A stretch of 64,000 bases of DNA from Pseudomonas sp. MWU13-2100 (GTDB lineage: Bacteria > Pseudomonadota > Gammaproteobacteria > Pseudomonadales > Pseudomonadaceae). The position numbers were made by a program, and so were the translations under genes. The stretch is taken from positions 62,001-126,000 of the forward strand of contig NZ_JALLIX010000001.1 in the NCBI RefSeq assembly GCF_023242365.1, in the 5' to 3' direction. This document shows, in pieces, positions 1-12,784 of the stretch. Positions within the stretch are counted from its first letter, which is position 1. The number at the start of each line of letters is the position of its first letter. The notes below the pieces were generated by a model. The model saw only the letters and a list, made by a program, of their open reading frames with translations. It did no database searches and was not told the DNA's origin.

Positions 1-23
1 ATAGCGTCCGTGACCGGCCTGGC

Positions 24-401
24 TTAGCCCAGCAGGGTAGCCCAGCTTTCAACCACGTCGCCGCCCCACTTGGCTTTCCACTCTTTCAGAGTCTTGTGGT
101 TGCCGCCTTTGGTTTCGATCACTTCACCGTTGTGCGGGTTTTTGTATTGCTTGACCTTGCGCGCGCGCTTGGTGCCGGTGGTTTTAACGGCGCCACGAAC
201 GGCTTTGCCGGCTTTGGCCTGTGGGTCCAGGATGTTGATGACATCTGGCAGTGCCTTGTTGTACTCGCCCAGCAGAGTGCGCAGTTTGCTTTCGAATTCC
301 ATTTCTTTTTTCAGCGCGCCGTCTTTTTCCATTGCAGCCATTTGGGCTTGCAGCTGTTCGATGGCGCTCTTGGTTTCGTTGTATTTCTGGATCAGGGACA
401 T
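24..401 (-). CDS. mvaT: MvaT, H-NS-like xenogeneic silencer
   Basis: This 125-residue protein binds AT-rich DNA, bridges it and represses horizontally acquired and virulence-type genes. The N-terminal half (about residues 1-60) is a charged coiled-coil dimerisation region. The C-terminal half carries the MvaT DNA-binding core with RARKVKQYKNPH, ETKGGNHKTLKEWK and a terminal WATLLG, all hallmark MvaT sequences. The start at MSLIQKY is preceded by AAGG at a suitable distance, and the resulting length matches the family (about 124 residues). An upstream in-frame extension of 16 residues is not family-like. The divergent neighbour purU gives the same pair as PA4315/PA4314 of P. aeruginosa, which favours MvaT over the paralogues MvaU/MvaV. 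Confidence 0.95.
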   Translation of the reverse strand: MSLIQKYNETKSAIEQLQAQMAAMEKDGALKKEMEFESKLRTLLGEYNKALPDVINILDPQAKAGKAVRGAVKTTGTKRARKVKQYKNPHNGEVIETKGGNHKTLKEWKAKWGGDVVESWATLLG

Positions 402-751
402 GGACACTACCTTATGCTGAGTCAGGACGACAGGGGTACAGTGATGCAATAGTAGTCAGAGTATTTGAGCAAGTAAACATTTAATAGAAGGTTTATTGCA
501 TTTAATTTGAAACTTAAGCATGGCCTTGTCTCGGACTTAGATGTTTTTGCGGCGCCGGCCAAGAGCGGTCTTGTTGTGGCGATGTTTGAATTGTCGGCGC
601 GCGGTGCCGCGTCACGCGGGGAAAACCCACTACAAGCGAAGGGAGAAACCGGCGCCGGGGCGGGAGTGGGCCGCCGGTGCAACGAATACTGCAGTTTTTT
701 CCCGTACTCGCTAGAATGGCGGCCTTTGCGAAGTTCTGGAGTTCTCCCCCC
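402..751. promoter_or_regulatory. mvaT-purU divergent intergenic region
   Basis: This 350-base gap contains the promoters of the two divergent genes. The mvaT-proximal part (about 440-520) is strikingly AT-rich compared with the surrounding GC-rich DNA, with runs such as ATTTAATAGAAGG and GCATTTAATTTGAAAC. This is the type of tract MvaT/H-NS proteins prefer, so autoregulation is plausible but inferred. No convincing open reading frame is seen here. Confidence 0.5.
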
Positions 752-1600
752 ATGCGCACTTTCCGGCTGGTGATTGCCTGCCCCGACCGCGTTGGCATCG
801 TTGCCAAAGTCAGTAACTTTCTCGCGTCTTACAATGGTTGGATCACGGAAGCGAGTCACCATTCCGACAACCTCAGTGGCTGGTTCTTCATGCGCCATGA
901 GATTCGTGCCGACAGCCTGCCGTTTGGCCTGGACGCCTTTCGTGAGGCGTTTGCGCCGATTGCCGAAGAGTTTTCCATGACCTGGCGCATCACCGACACC
1001 GAACAGAAGAAACGCGTGGTGTTGATGGCCAGCCGTGAGTCCCATTGCCTGGCGGACCTGTTGCACCGTTGGCACAGCGACGAACTGGATTGTCAGATCG
1101 CCTGCGTGATTTCCAACCACGACGACCTGCGCAGCATGGTCGAGTGGCACGGTATTCCTTACCACCATGTTCCGGTGAACCCACAGGACAAAGAGCCGGC
1201 CTTTGCCGAAGTCTCACGCCTGGTCAGGCACCACGAGGCCGATGTGGTGGTACTGGCGCGCTACATGCAGATCCTGCCGCCGGAACTGTGCCAGGCGTAC
1301 GCGCACAAGGTGATCAACATCCATCACAGCTTCCTGCCGTCGTTCGTCGGTGCCAAGCCTTATCATCAGGCATCCCTGCGGGGCGTGAAGTTGATTGGGG
1401 CAACTTGCCACTATGTAACCGAAGAGCTGGATGCCGGTCCGATCATCGAACAGGACGTGGTCCGTGTCAGCCACAGTGATAGCATTGAAGACATGGTGCG
1501 TTTCGGCCGCGATGTCGAGAAGATGGTGTTGGCCCGTGGCCTGCGTTATCACCTGGAAGATCGTGTGCTGGTGCACGGCAACAAGACCGTGGTGTTCTGA
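752..1600 (+). CDS. purU: Formyltetrahydrofolate deformylase
   Basis: PurU hydrolyses 10-formyl-THF to formate and THF, which balances one-carbon pools and can feed formate to PurT. The 282-residue protein has an N-terminal ACT domain (about residues 1-80, beginning RLVIACPDRVGIVAKV) and a C-terminal formyltransferase-like hydrolase domain. That domain has the catalytic Asn/His region INIHHSFLPSFVGAKPY and the catalytic Asp in ELDAGPIIEQD. The start at MRTFRLV gives the usual family length; the open frame extends 25 codons further upstream without family similarity. It is divergent from mvaT as in P. aeruginosa. Confidence 0.95.
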   Translation: MRTFRLVIACPDRVGIVAKVSNFLASYNGWITEASHHSDNLSGWFFMRHEIRADSLPFGLDAFREAFAPIAEEFSMTWRITDTEQKKRVVLMASRESHCLADLLHRWHSDELDCQIACVISNHDDLRSMVEWHGIPYHHVPVNPQDKEPAFAEVSRLVRHHEADVVVLARYMQILPPELCQAYAHKVINIHHSFLPSFVGAKPYHQASLRGVKLIGATCHYVTEELDAGPIIEQDVVRVSHSDSIEDMVRFGRDVEKMVLARGLRYHLEDRVLVHGNKTVVF

Positions 1601-1629
1601 CAGCCCGTTGACGGGCCTGGAGGTGTGGC

Positions 1630-1827
1630 GTGAGCGATCCACTCGACAAGGCAACCTCCAAGGCGCCACCGACCCTGGGTGAAGGCTGTTTGAGCCGCTA
1701 TGACCCCGAGGCCATGAGCAGTGAGGACGGCACCGAGTTTCCCGGTGCCGCCGAGCTCTGGCAGCAGTTGCAGAAAGAGTCCGGGACTGGCAAGTCCACA
1801 GACTCTCCTGCGGCGCTTAAATCCTGA
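1630..1827 (+). CDS. Small hypothetical protein, 65 aa
   Basis: A GTG-started frame follows purU by 29 bases and has a good ribosome-binding site (GGAGG, 7-8 bases upstream). The product is acidic and Ser/Pro/Thr-rich, with no membrane segment or signal peptide, and ends in a short probable helix ([11 protein letters not shown]). Its last 11 bases overlap tail to tail with the chemoreceptor gene on the other strand. I do not recognise a family. Close spacing suggests co-transcription with purU. It could be a spurious frame, but the ribosome-binding site and lack of rare features argue for a real gene. Confidence 0.55.
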   Translation: MSDPLDKATSKAPPTLGEGCLSRYDPEAMSSEDGTEFPGAAELWQQLQKESGTGKSTDSPAALKS

Positions 1828-3706
1828 AACTACCCACCAGTTGCTTCAAACGTGCGGCCTGCTGTTCCAGGTCGGCACAGGCGCGCAGGGTCGACTGCAG
1901 GTTTTCCACGCCTTCCTGATTGAGGGTGTTGATCTCGGTGATGTCCATGTTGATCGACTCGACCACCGAGGTTTGTTCCTCGGTGGCCGTTGCGACGGAC
2001 TGGTTCATGCCATCGATCTCGCTGATCCTCTGGGTCACGCTGCTCAAGCGCTCGCCGGCCAGGTTGGCGATTTCCACGCTTTCCAGGCTGTGGCGCTGGC
2101 TGTGGCCCATGGTGTCGACCGATTCCCGGGCGCCGACCTGCAGTTCTTCAATCATGGTCTGGATTTGCTGTGCCGATTCCTGGGTGCGATGCGCCAGGTT
2201 GCGCACCTCGTCCGCGACCACCGCAAAGCCCCGTCCGGCCTCGCCGGCCCGGGCCGCCTCGATGGCGGCGTTGAGGGCCAGCAGGTTGGTTTGCTGGGAA
2301 ATGCTGGTGATCACTTCGAGAATCTGCCCGATATTCACCGTCTTGCTGTTCAGCGATTCGATGTTGGTGCTTGAAGTGGCGAGCATTTCCGATAACTGGT
2401 GCATGGCCTTGATACTGCGTTCCACCACCTGCTGACCGTCTGCGGCCAGGCCGCGGGCGTCGCTGGCCTGGTTCGAGGCCTGGGCGGCATTACGGGCGAT
2501 TTCCTGGGCCGCGGCACCGAGCTGGTTGATGGCCGCGGCGACACTGTTGGTGCGACTGGCCTGTTCATCGGAGTTGAGCATTGACGAGTTCGAGGCGCTG
2601 ACCACCCGCAGGGCCACTTCGTTGACCTGCTGGGTTGCCGAGGAGACTTCGCTGATCGAGGTGTGGATGCGTTCGACGAAGCGGTTGAAGGCGGTGCCAA
2701 GGATCCCGAACTCGTCCTGGGACGCGATCGTCAGGCGACGGGTCAGGTCGCCTTCGCCGTCGGCGATATCCTGCATGGCGCGGGTCATCACATGCAGCGG
2801 TTGCATCAGGGCACGGATCAGCAGGCCAAGCAGGGCGATGATGATCAGCACGGCGACGGTGGTGGCGATCACGGCCGAGCGGCGGAAATTGCTGAGCATC
2901 GAAAAGGCCTTGTCCTTGTCCACGGACAGGCCGACATACCAGCTTACCGAAGATAAACCCTTGATCGGGGCGAAGGCGACGATGCGCGTCTTGCCGTTGG
3001 CCACGGTTTCGCTGATCTCATTGCCGATGCGCGGGGTGTCCTGGGGATAGACGTCGCTGAGGTTTTTCATCACCAGGGCTTTGTCCGGGTGCACCAGGAT
3101 CTTGCCATCGGCGCTGACCAGGAAGGCATAGCCGTTACCGTCGAAACTCAAGGCGTTGAGACTGTCGGCGATGGCTTGCAGGCTCAGGTCGCCGCCGACC
3201 ACGCCGACGCTCTGGCCGGCCTTGCGTACGGTGTCGACGATGGAAATCACCAACTGGCCGGATGCCAGGTCGATATAGGGTTCGGTCAGGGCCGAGCCAC
3301 TGCTGTTCTCGGCACTCTTGTACCAGGGGCGGGCGCGCGGGTCATAGCCGTCGGGCATCTTGCTGTCCGGACGGATCATGAAGCTGCCGTCCTTGTTGCC
3401 CAGGTAAGCGCCCATGAAGGTCGAGGTGATGGCCTTCTGTTCCAGCAGGTTGGAGACGTTGGCCGGGTCGGCATTGAGGGCGACCGACTGGGACAGGTTT
3501 TCGATCAGCAGGCTGCGACCGGTCAGCCAGGTCTGGATATTGTTGGCGCTGACGCCACCCATCTCATGCAGATAGCTGTTGAGGTCATCGCGGATCGCAT
3601 TGCGTTGCAGGTAATCGTTGTACAACGTGAAGAGCGCAAAGGCTGCCAGCACGATCAGCGACGCGGCCAACAGGATTTTGTGACTGAATTTGAGGTTTTT
3701 GTTCAT
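1817..3706 (-). CDS. Amino-acid chemoreceptor (PctA/PctB-type MCP, dCache_1)
   Basis: This 629-residue methyl-accepting chemotaxis protein senses ligands in the periplasm and controls CheA. The order is TM1 (about 10-30), a periplasmic double-Cache domain (about 35-275), TM2 (about 278-300), HAMP (about 300-355), and the cytoplasmic signalling domain with the hairpin tip around [19 protein letters not shown]. The Cache domain shows the amino-acid recognition motif: Y121, R126, W128, Y129 in [10 protein letters not shown]144, and D173 in GGDLS. These are the residues used by P. aeruginosa PctA/PctB and the general dCache_1AA motif. No C-terminal CheR-binding pentapeptide is seen. P. aeruginosa also has pct genes close to mvaT-purU. 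It is likely a receptor for several L-amino acids; exact specificity cannot be read. Confidence 0.9.
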   Translation of the reverse strand: MNKNLKFSHKILLAASLIVLAAFALFTLYNDYLQRNAIRDDLNSYLHEMGGVSANNIQTWLTGRSLLIENLSQSVALNADPANVSNLLEQKAITSTFMGAYLGNKDGSFMIRPDSKMPDGYDPRARPWYKSAENSSGSALTEPYIDLASGQLVISIVDTVRKAGQSVGVVGGDLSLQAIADSLNALSFDGNGYAFLVSADGKILVHPDKALVMKNLSDVYPQDTPRIGNEISETVANGKTRIVAFAPIKGLSSVSWYVGLSVDKDKAFSMLSNFRRSAVIATTVAVLIIIALLGLLIRALMQPLHVMTRAMQDIADGEGDLTRRLTIASQDEFGILGTAFNRFVERIHTSISEVSSATQQVNEVALRVVSASNSSMLNSDEQASRTNSVAAAINQLGAAAQEIARNAAQASNQASDARGLAADGQQVVERSIKAMHQLSEMLATSSTNIESLNSKTVNIGQILEVITSISQQTNLLALNAAIEAARAGEAGRGFAVVADEVRNLAHRTQESAQQIQTMIEELQVGARESVDTMGHSQRHSLESVEIANLAGERLSSVTQRISEIDGMNQSVATATEEQTSVVESINMDITEINTLNQEGVENLQSTLRACADLEQQAARLKQLVGSFRI

Positions 3707-3950
3707 GGCTTTTGAGGTCCGCTGAGGTTTTGGGTGTCCAGCTGGGCTGTGGCAGGTGGCGCGCGCTGGGCAGCGTTGAAACTGAGCTGTTCCTCTGCTC
3801 CTTATGGGGTCTTTTCAGGAGGGACGGATTGTTGTTTTTGGGGTGTTTTCTGAGTTGTTCTCTTGCTATCGACTGGGGCGGCGCAAAGATTAACCGTGGG
3901 CAATGTCGTTCACTTGAGGGCATTCAATCCGATAGTGCTCCGGATAATCC

Positions 3951-4036
3951 GTGGGAGCGGAGCTTGCCCGCGAAGAGGCCCTTGAGTTCGCCAAAAGCTT
4001 CGTCGGAATGCCGCCCGGACCAAGCTCCGCTCCCAC
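3951..4036. repeat. REPIN (inverted REP pair)
   Basis: Two perfect 16-base inverted arms, GTGGGAGCGGAGCTTG (3951-3966) and its complement (4021-4036), flank a spacer containing CGAAGAGGCCCTTGAG. This is the typical pseudomonad REP doublet. It lies in the 373-base gap between the chemoreceptor gene and dciA, which holds no recognisable gene. The same GAAGAGGCCCTTGAG core recurs in the element near 12.8-12.9 kb. Confidence 0.85.
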
Positions 4037-4079
4037 AAGGACGGGTTCAGGCTCGGGTTGAGCGGTTGTGAGGAAGGGC

Positions 4080-4535
4080 TCAGGCCTTGGGCTTGGCGTG
4101 GCTGGCCAGGCGCTCCAGGGCGGCGCGCAGGTTGGGATCGCTGATGCCGTCGGCGGTGTCCTGGATGGTTTGCGCCGCATTCACGGACAAATCCATGGTA
4201 TGGCCCACCGCGCCCTGGGGCACGGTCGGTGGCTGCACCTTGAACAGGATGCGGGTCAGGCTTTCGAATACTTCGAATGCCTGTAGTTGCCGTTGCAGGC
4301 GTTTTTGCTGGTAGCGCAAGCGGGTCGCCCAGTGCCCGTCGGTGACGATCAGCAGCAGGCTGCCTTCACGCCACGAAGCCACGTGGCAGTGTTCGCGGGC
4401 GGCGGGCTGCAGTTGGCTTTCCACCAGGCGCTGCAAATGCGCAAGGCGTTGGGCATGGCTGAAAATGGCTTTCAGCGGCTTGGCTTCGCGAAGCAGGGCG
4501 GCGGGAGCCCGGGCCGTGAGAGGGCGAAATGCCAT
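4080..4535 (-). CDS. dciA: DciA-like helicase-loader protein (DUF721)
   Basis: This 151-residue protein belongs to the DUF721/DciA family. DciA interacts with the replicative helicase DnaB and is the ancestral loader in bacteria that lack DnaC. The family's domain occupies about residues 20-110, with the conserved core SLLLIVTDGHWATRLRYQQKRL; the C-terminal tail is low in complexity. The gene is divergent from secA, as DUF721 genes often are in gammaproteobacteria. The start at MAFRPL is the first ATG of the frame. The name rests on family similarity and context. Confidence 0.85.
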   Translation of the reverse strand: MAFRPLTARAPAALLREAKPLKAIFSHAQRLAHLQRLVESQLQPAAREHCHVASWREGSLLLIVTDGHWATRLRYQQKRLQRQLQAFEVFESLTRILFKVQPPTVPQGAVGHTMDLSVNAAQTIQDTADGISDPNLRAALERLASHAKPKA

Positions 4536-4842
4536 GGTTCAGACACCTGAAGAAACAGAGTCGCCATGGTAGCAGAAGCGCCCGCTCTACCCGCGGCCAT
4601 TGATGTGAATCGTCTTTGGCCCTAAAGTCCGCGGTTAACGTCTGTACTCGATGGCTTGAAGTTCGGGAAAAAGACCTTATTTTAGAGTGGCCCCGTCACA
4701 GCGCTGTGCCAGCATCGTGGATCAACGCCACTTTCCTCACCATCGTTTCCGGGTAGAATACTCGTTCGCATGCGGCCATAAGGGCTGCACGGGCGACTCA
4801 CGGGGCCGCCCTCCATCCCTATGTGTGGAAGAACCTGCCGAT
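4536..4842. promoter_or_regulatory. dciA-secA divergent intergenic region
   Basis: The 307-base gap between the two divergent genes must contain both promoters. An AT-richer stretch GAAAAAGACCTTATTTTAG is present at about 4666-4685. The secA frame stays open upstream through this gap, but that extension has no SecA similarity. I see no secM-like arrest peptide. Confidence 0.35.
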
Positions 4843-7578
<2,736 letters not shown>

Positions 7579-7609
7579 GTCCTTGCGGGTCTGAACCTTG
7601 AAATACCCG

Positions 7610-7641
7610 CGCCGCGACCGGCCTGCCGTCGCGGCGTTTTT
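7610..7641 (+). terminator. secA rho-independent terminator
   Basis: A 9-base perfect stem, CGCCGCGAC paired with GTCGCGGCG, is followed at once by TTTTT, 31 bases after the secA stop codon. It separates secA from argJ. Confidence 0.85.
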
Positions 7642-7701
7642 CCATTTGAAACACTGCCCTTGTGACGGCAGTGCAGACATCACATTGAAAGGAGCGCATT
7701 C

Positions 7702-8919
7702 ATGGCTGTTGGTCTTGGTCCTTTGCCCACGTTGCACCCGGTTGCCGGTTTTGAACTCGGTATCGCTTCGGCCGGTATCAAGCGCCCTGGGCGCAAGGAC
7801 GTGGTAGTGATGCGCTGTGCCGAAGGTTCCACGGTGGCGGGGGTGTTCACCCTCAACGCATTTTGTGCCGCTCCGGTGATCCTGGCCAAGCAACGCGTCC
7901 AGGGCACCGTGCGTTATCTGTTGACCAACACCGGCAATGCCAATGCCGGGACCGGCGAGCCGGGCCTGGCCGCCGCCGCGCGGACCTGCGCCAAGCTGGC
8001 CGAGTTGACCGGTGTCGACGAAAGCGCAGTACTGCCGTACTCCACCGGGGTGATCGGCGAGCCGTTGCCCGTGGAAAAAATCGAAGGCGCCTTGCAGGCG
8101 GCACTGGATGACCTGTCCGTGGACAACTGGGCCGCTGCCGCCACCGGCATCATGACCACCGACACCCTGCCCAAGGGCGCCAGCCGCCAGTTCCAGCATG
8201 ACGGCGTAACCATTACCGTCACCGGGATCAGCAAGGGCGCGGGGATGATCCGCCCGAACATGGCGACCATGCTCGGCTACATCGCCACCGACGCCAAGGT
8301 CTCCCGCGAGGTCTTGCACAGTCTGGTCCTGGATGGCGCCAACAAGTCCTTCAACCGCATCACCATCGATGGCGACACCTCGACCAACGACTGCTGCATG
8401 CTGATCGCCACCGGTCAGGCCGGGCTGCCGGAAATCACCGAGGCCCGTGGTCCGCTGTTCGACGCGCTGAAAAAGGCCGTGTTCGAAGTGTGCATGGAGG
8501 TGGCCCAGGCCATCGTCCGTGACGGCGAAGGCGCGACCAAGTTCGTCACCGTTGAAGTCAACGGCGGCGGCAATCACCAGGAATGCCTGGATGTCGGTTA
8601 CACCGTGGCGCATTCGCCGTTGATCAAGACTGCGCTGTTCGCCTCCGATCCGAACTGGGGTCGTATCCTCGCCGCCGTCGGCCGTGCCGGTGTGCCGCAA
8701 CTGGATGTCAGCAAGATCGACGTGTTCCTTGGCGAAGTCTGCATTGCCAGCCGTGGTGCCCGTGCGGCGAGCTACACCGAAGAACAGGGTTCGGCGGTGA
8801 TGGCTCGGGAAGAAATCACCATTCGTATCGAATTGGGCCGTGGCCAGTGCAGTGAAACCATCTGGACCACCGACCTGTCCCACGAGTACGTGAAGATCAA
8901 CGCGGAATACCGCACCTGA
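7702..8919 (+). CDS. argJ: Bifunctional ornithine acetyltransferase / N-acetylglutamate synthase
   Basis: ArgJ recycles the acetyl group from N-acetylornithine to glutamate and, if bifunctional, also makes N-acetylglutamate from acetyl-CoA, in arginine biosynthesis. The 405-residue precursor cleaves itself before the nucleophilic Thr in the motif ATGIMTTDT (about residue 154). Also visible are [12 protein letters not shown] near residue 75 and [13 protein letters not shown] further on, both highly conserved. A GGAG ribosome-binding site precedes the start. It follows secA and precedes the Nudix gene as in P. aeruginosa (PA4402). Confidence 0.96.
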   Translation: MAVGLGPLPTLHPVAGFELGIASAGIKRPGRKDVVVMRCAEGSTVAGVFTLNAFCAAPVILAKQRVQGTVRYLLTNTGNANAGTGEPGLAAAARTCAKLAELTGVDESAVLPYSTGVIGEPLPVEKIEGALQAALDDLSVDNWAAAATGIMTTDTLPKGASRQFQHDGVTITVTGISKGAGMIRPNMATMLGYIATDAKVSREVLHSLVLDGANKSFNRITIDGDTSTNDCCMLIATGQAGLPEITEARGPLFDALKKAVFEVCMEVAQAIVRDGEGATKFVTVEVNGGGNHQECLDVGYTVAHSPLIKTALFASDPNWGRILAAVGRAGVPQLDVSKIDVFLGEVCIASRGARAASYTEEQGSAVMAREEITIRIELGRGQCSETIWTTDLSHEYVKINAEYRT

Positions 8920-8947
8920 TCCACAGGTTCGAGCAGGAGGTTTCAAC

Positions 8948-9889
8948 GTGAAACGCGTTCATGTGGCGGCGGCGGTTATCCGGGGTGTTGACGGTCGCAT
9001 CCTGATTGCCCGGCGGGCGGATACCCAGCACCAGGGCGGTCTCTGGGAGTTTCCCGGGGGCAAGGTCGAGGACGGCGAAGCCGTTCGGGTAGCCTTGGCG
9101 CGCGAGCTCCAGGAAGAGCTGGGCATTGTGGTCAGTGCCGCCCGACCGTTGATCAAGGTGCGCCACGATTATCCGGATAAACAGGTCTTGCTGGATGTCT
9201 GGGAGGTTTCGGCCTTTACCGGCGAACCCCACGGTGCCGAGGGGCAGCCGCTGGCCTGGGTCAGCGCGCGGGAGCTGGCCGACTACCAGTTTCCGGCGGC
9301 CAACCGGCCGATTGTCGCGGCCGCGCGTTTGCCGACCGGGTACCTGATTACCCCGGACGGCCTGGAGACCCCGCAGTTGCTCAAGGGGATCCGGCAGGCG
9401 ATTGCCGGTGGGATCAAGCTGATTCAGCTGCGCGCGCCCAATGGTTATGATCCGCAGTACCGCGACCTGGCGGTGGACGCGGTGGGATTGTGTGCGGGCA
9501 AGGCGCAGCTGATGCTCAAGGGGCCTTTCGAATGGCTGGGGGATTTTCCGTCGGCGGGCTGGCACCTGACGTCCGCGCAGTTGCGCAAGTACGCCAGTGC
9601 CGGGCGGCCGTTGCCGGCGGAGCGCTGGCTGGCGGCTTCGTGCCATAACGCTGAAGAGCTGGCCTTGGCCGAGCAGATGGGCGTGGATTTTGTCACGCTG
9701 TCGCCGGTGCAGCCGACGCAGACCCATCCGGATGCGCAGCCGCTGGGTTGGGAGCAGGCCGGGGAGTTGATCGCCGGTTTCAACAGGCCGGCGTATCTGC
9801 TGGGCGGGGTTGGGCCGAATGAGTTGCAGCTCGCCTGGGAAGCCGGCGCGCAGGGCGTGGCCGGTATTCGGGCGTTCTGGCCGCAATAA
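8948..9889 (+). CDS. MutT-type Nudix hydrolase fused to a thiamine-phosphate-synthase-like domain
   Basis: The first 130 residues are a MutT/Nudix domain with the box GGKVEDGE..ALARELQEELGI, which in MutT hydrolyses 8-oxo-dGTP and avoids A:T to C:G transversions. Residues about 140-313 resemble ThiE (TIM barrel, e.g. GIKLIQLRAP, VTLSPVQPT and AYLLGGVG). The fusion is well known in gammaproteobacteria (PA4400 type). The C-terminal half lacks obvious assurance of catalytic activity. It starts with GTG after the strong site AGGAGG, 28 bases after argJ, so it is likely in one operon. Confidence 0.9.
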   Translation: MKRVHVAAAVIRGVDGRILIARRADTQHQGGLWEFPGGKVEDGEAVRVALARELQEELGIVVSAARPLIKVRHDYPDKQVLLDVWEVSAFTGEPHGAEGQPLAWVSARELADYQFPAANRPIVAAARLPTGYLITPDGLETPQLLKGIRQAIAGGIKLIQLRAPNGYDPQYRDLAVDAVGLCAGKAQLMLKGPFEWLGDFPSAGWHLTSAQLRKYASAGRPLPAERWLAASCHNAEELALAEQMGVDFVTLSPVQPTQTHPDAQPLGWEQAGELIAGFNRPAYLLGGVGPNELQLAWEAGAQGVAGIRAFWPQ

Positions 9890-9914
9890 CGACGGTTCAG
9901 GTGCCCCGCGAACT

Positions 9915-10047
9915 TGTGGTGAGCGGGCTTGCCCGCGCTGGGGTGCGAAGCGCCCCTAAAACCAGCTAACGCGGTCTGTCGGACAAACCGAGGTGATCGG
10001 TTTTACGACTGCTGCGCAGTCGAGCGCGGGCAAGCCCGCTCGCCACA
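9915..10047. repeat. REPIN (inverted REP pair)
   Basis: Two 25-base arms (9915-9939 and 10023-10047) are inverted copies with one mismatch. Each contains the palindromic GAGCGGGCTTGCCCGC core. The spacer includes a further small hairpin, GACTGCTGCGCAGTC. The element occupies the gap between the convergent Nudix and adenosyltransferase genes. Confidence 0.85.
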
Positions 10048-10085
10048 GAATTGAGCCCGGCTGCTGGTTCAATGCTGTTCGATCT

Positions 10086-10676
10086 TCAGTGAGAGACCGG
10101 CTTTTTTGCCGCCTCCCACAATACTTCGGCGATCTTCTCGCGCCGTGCAATCAATCGCGCCGCCACAAATAGCAGATCCGACAGTCGGTTGATGTAAGCC
10201 AATCCAACCCCGCCCAAGGGTTCGACGGCATTCAACTGCTGGCAACGCCGCTCGGCGTTACGAGCCTGGCTGCGACAGACATGCGCCTGGGCAATCAACA
10301 TCGAGCCACCGGGCAGGATGAAGTTTTCCAGCGGCCCCAACTCTTCGTTCCAGCAATCGATGGCGTTTTCCAGGCGTTGGATCTCGGCAGCGTCGAGAGC
10401 CTGGTAAGTCGGCATCGCCAGTTCCCCTCCGAGGTCGAACAACCGATGCTGAACCGGTGCCAGCACCTCGATCAGCTCATTGAGCTCCGGATGGATCACC
10501 ACCAGCTCCGCCAATCCGGCCAGCAGCAGCCCCAACTGGCTGTTGAGCATATCGACTTCGCCGATGGCTTCGATCCGCGGATGGTCCTTCGGTACCCGAC
10601 GCCCATCGCCGAGCCCGGTTTCCCCGGCGTCGCCGGTGCGTGTGTAAATCTTCGACAGACGAAAACCCATGCTCAT
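10086..10676 (-). CDS. ATP:cob(I)alamin adenosyltransferase, PduO type
   Basis: This enzyme transfers the adenosyl group of ATP to cob(I)alamin, giving coenzyme B12. The 196-residue protein has the PduO ATP-binding start IYTRTGDAGETGLGDG.R and the conserved CRSQARNAERR region near residue 140. It starts at ATGAGC, overlapping the stop of the upstream sensor-kinase gene by 4 bases; an ATG two codons later is also possible. The pairing with a sensor kinase is conserved in Pseudomonas (PA4399/PA4398) although a functional link is not known from the sequence. Confidence 0.9.
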   Translation of the reverse strand: MSMGFRLSKIYTRTGDAGETGLGDGRRVPKDHPRIEAIGEVDMLNSQLGLLLAGLAELVVIHPELNELIEVLAPVQHRLFDLGGELAMPTYQALDAAEIQRLENAIDCWNEELGPLENFILPGGSMLIAQAHVCRSQARNAERRCQQLNAVEPLGGVGLAYINRLSDLLFVAARLIARREKIAEVLWEAAKKPVSH

Positions 10677-12709
10677 GACTCCGCTTTGCTCAGTTCGGGA
10701 AGTGCCGCCTGGCTACCGGCCAACGGCAGGCGCAGGGTGACGCAGGTACCTGCGCCCGGCGTCGATTGCACTTCCATCTGGCCTTTATGGTTATTGGTGA
10801 TGATGAAGTAGGACACCGACAGACCGAGGCCGGTGCCCTGGCCGATTTCCTTGGTGGTGAAGAAGGGTTCGAAGGTCCGCTTGCGGATATGCTCCGGCAT
10901 TCCGACGCCGTTGTCCTCGACCTGGATCTCGGCCCAGGGCGGATTCAGGCGGGTGCGCAGGGTAATGCGTCCGGGTTCGCTGTCGTTCTCACGCTGGTGG
11001 ATGGCCTGGGCGGCGTTTTTCAGCAGGTTCAGCAGCACCTGTTCCAGCTCGTTGGCGGTGCCCGGGACCGGCCCCAACTGCGGGTCGAACTGGCGGATGA
11101 TCGCCTGGCCCTTGAAGTCGAAACCGATGGCCAGGTCGAAGTCATTGCCGGCAATTTCCACCGCCTGATCGATCAGCGCCGGCAGGTCGCAGGGTGCCAT
11201 CTCGCGGTTGCTGCGCCGGCTGAAGCTGAGCATATGGGTCACGATCTTCGCCGCCCGTGCGCCGGCCTGCTGGATGCCGTCGAGCAGTTGTGGCACCTCG
11301 CGGCTTTGCAGGTAGCGGTTGACGGTGTCCAGGTCGATACCGGCCTGTTGCGCGTATTCGAGGTTCTTCGGCAGCTCCGGGGACAGGCGTCGGCGGATGT
11401 TCTGCACGTTGTGCAGGATGGCCCCCAGGGGGTTGTTGATTTCGTGGGCCATGCCCGCGGCCAGGCCGCCGACCGAGAGCATTTTTTCCGATTGCACCAT
11501 CATTTCTTCCAGCGACAGGCGTTGGGAGATATCGTCGATGCGGATCACCACGCCGCGTCCGGCACCGCCCATCAGCGGGTAGAAGGTCAGGGCATAGTGG
11601 CGGGCTTCGTCGTCCTTGACCCAGGTCACCCGCTCGATCTTTGCCACACTGTGCTGTTCGACGGTTTCCTTGAGCTGCGGCAGGAACGGCTTGAGCGGTT
11701 CGAAGGCGAGAAAGATCGGCTGGTTCAGCGCTTCGTCCAATGGCGTGCCGGAAAGGGCGCTGGCTTCCTGGTTCCATTGGGTGACATAGAGCTGCTCGTC
11801 CAGGGCGATCAGGGCCGAGGGCATGGAATCGATGATGCTGTTGAGGTAGTTCTGGAAGCCCGTGAGCTTTTTCTCGATCTTGCTGCGCACCTGGACTTCG
11901 AGTTCCAGCTTGCGGTTGGTGTGGCGGGTTTCCTCGGCCAGCCCCTGGGCCTGGTCGTAGGCGGCCTGGGAGTCGTCGCGGGCGCGCTTGAGCTGCTGCT
12001 CCCGGGCTTCGATCCGCGACAGCATGGTGTTGAAGGCTTCGGCCAGGCTGCCGATCTCGTCGTGGTTGCCGCGCGAGGCCCGCAGTGAGTAGTTCTCTTC
12101 CCGGGTAACCTGGCGCGACAGCTCTTCGAGTTCGTGGATCGGCCGGGTGATCAGGCGCTTGATCTGGCGGGCGATGATCAGCCACAGCAGGATACTGAAG
12201 GTCAGGATGCCGAGGCTGGCAGTCAGGGTGCCGGTGTAGAACGCCACCGGCAATTCGCTGCTGGCCACCAGCAACAGGTGCCCGGGTGCCGAGCCCTGGC
12301 GTGGTATCTCGACGACCTGGTTGCTGCGAAACTCGGTCAGGCGCCAGGCTTCGATATGGCGAAAGCGTTCCGGCAGCTTCAGGTGATTGCCGTGTTGCAA
12401 CTGCGCCAGGCGATTGCCCGGGCCGTCATAGAGGGCGGCGGCGCGCAGCGGCGAGTAGCTGTCGAGTTCCTTGAGCAGGGCCGCGGCAGCTTCTGGCGAG
12501 TCGAGGGCCTGGCTGATCAGGTTCGGGCTGGACACCAGCCGACCGATGGTCTGCAAGGCCTGGGGCGCCATGCTCTCCTGGGAGATCCAGTAGGCGGCGC
12601 TGATGAACGTCAGGTTGGCGACCAGTAACACGGTGGTCAGCAGGACCAGGAGGGCGGCGAGGAGTTTCTGGCCGACCGGCAGGTTTTCGAGGCGCTGGCG
12701 CAGAGGCAT
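10673..12709 (-). CDS. Membrane sensor histidine kinase (HAMP-PAS-HisKA-HATPase)
   Basis: This 678-residue kinase has TM1 (about 16-40), a periplasmic sensor of about 120 residues, TM2 (about 160-182), HAMP, a coiled coil, a PAS domain (about 285-400), the HisKA box [13 protein letters not shown] with the phospho-His, and a HATPase domain (N box [11 protein letters not shown]1 DNGVGM, G2 GTGLGL). It is the counterpart of PA4398, which has been linked to swarming and biofilm behaviour in P. aeruginosa. No partner receiver is adjacent in the same reading direction apart from the degenerate regulator two genes upstream. The ligand is unknown. Confidence 0.9.
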   Translation of the reverse strand: MPLRQRLENLPVGQKLLAALLVLLTTVLLVANLTFISAAYWISQESMAPQALQTIGRLVSSPNLISQALDSPEAAAALLKELDSYSPLRAAALYDGPGNRLAQLQHGNHLKLPERFRHIEAWRLTEFRSNQVVEIPRQGSAPGHLLLVASSELPVAFYTGTLTASLGILTFSILLWLIIARQIKRLITRPIHELEELSRQVTREENYSLRASRGNHDEIGSLAEAFNTMLSRIEAREQQLKRARDDSQAAYDQAQGLAEETRHTNRKLELEVQVRSKIEKKLTGFQNYLNSIIDSMPSALIALDEQLYVTQWNQEASALSGTPLDEALNQPIFLAFEPLKPFLPQLKETVEQHSVAKIERVTWVKDDEARHYALTFYPLMGGAGRGVVIRIDDISQRLSLEEMMVQSEKMLSVGGLAAGMAHEINNPLGAILHNVQNIRRRLSPELPKNLEYAQQAGIDLDTVNRYLQSREVPQLLDGIQQAGARAAKIVTHMLSFSRRSNREMAPCDLPALIDQAVEIAGNDFDLAIGFDFKGQAIIRQFDPQLGPVPGTANELEQVLLNLLKNAAQAIHQRENDSEPGRITLRTRLNPPWAEIQVEDNGVGMPEHIRKRTFEPFFTTKEIGQGTGLGLSVSYFIITNNHKGQMEVQSTPGAGTCVTLRLPLAGSQAALPELSKAES

Positions 12710-12784
12710 CGGTTGTCCTGTTTCGAGAGGCGAATGGCGGCGGGCAGCGTTCTACCGCCGAGCCTTGCTTGAGTGTATCAAACT

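Noticed and set aside
4680..4842. Extension of secA upstream to 4687
   Set aside because: The extra 52 residues have no SecA similarity; MFAPLLKK is the known N-terminus.
10766..12088. A 440-codon plus-strand frame opposite the sensor kinase
   Set aside because: Shadow of the kinase gene, whose motifs are complete.
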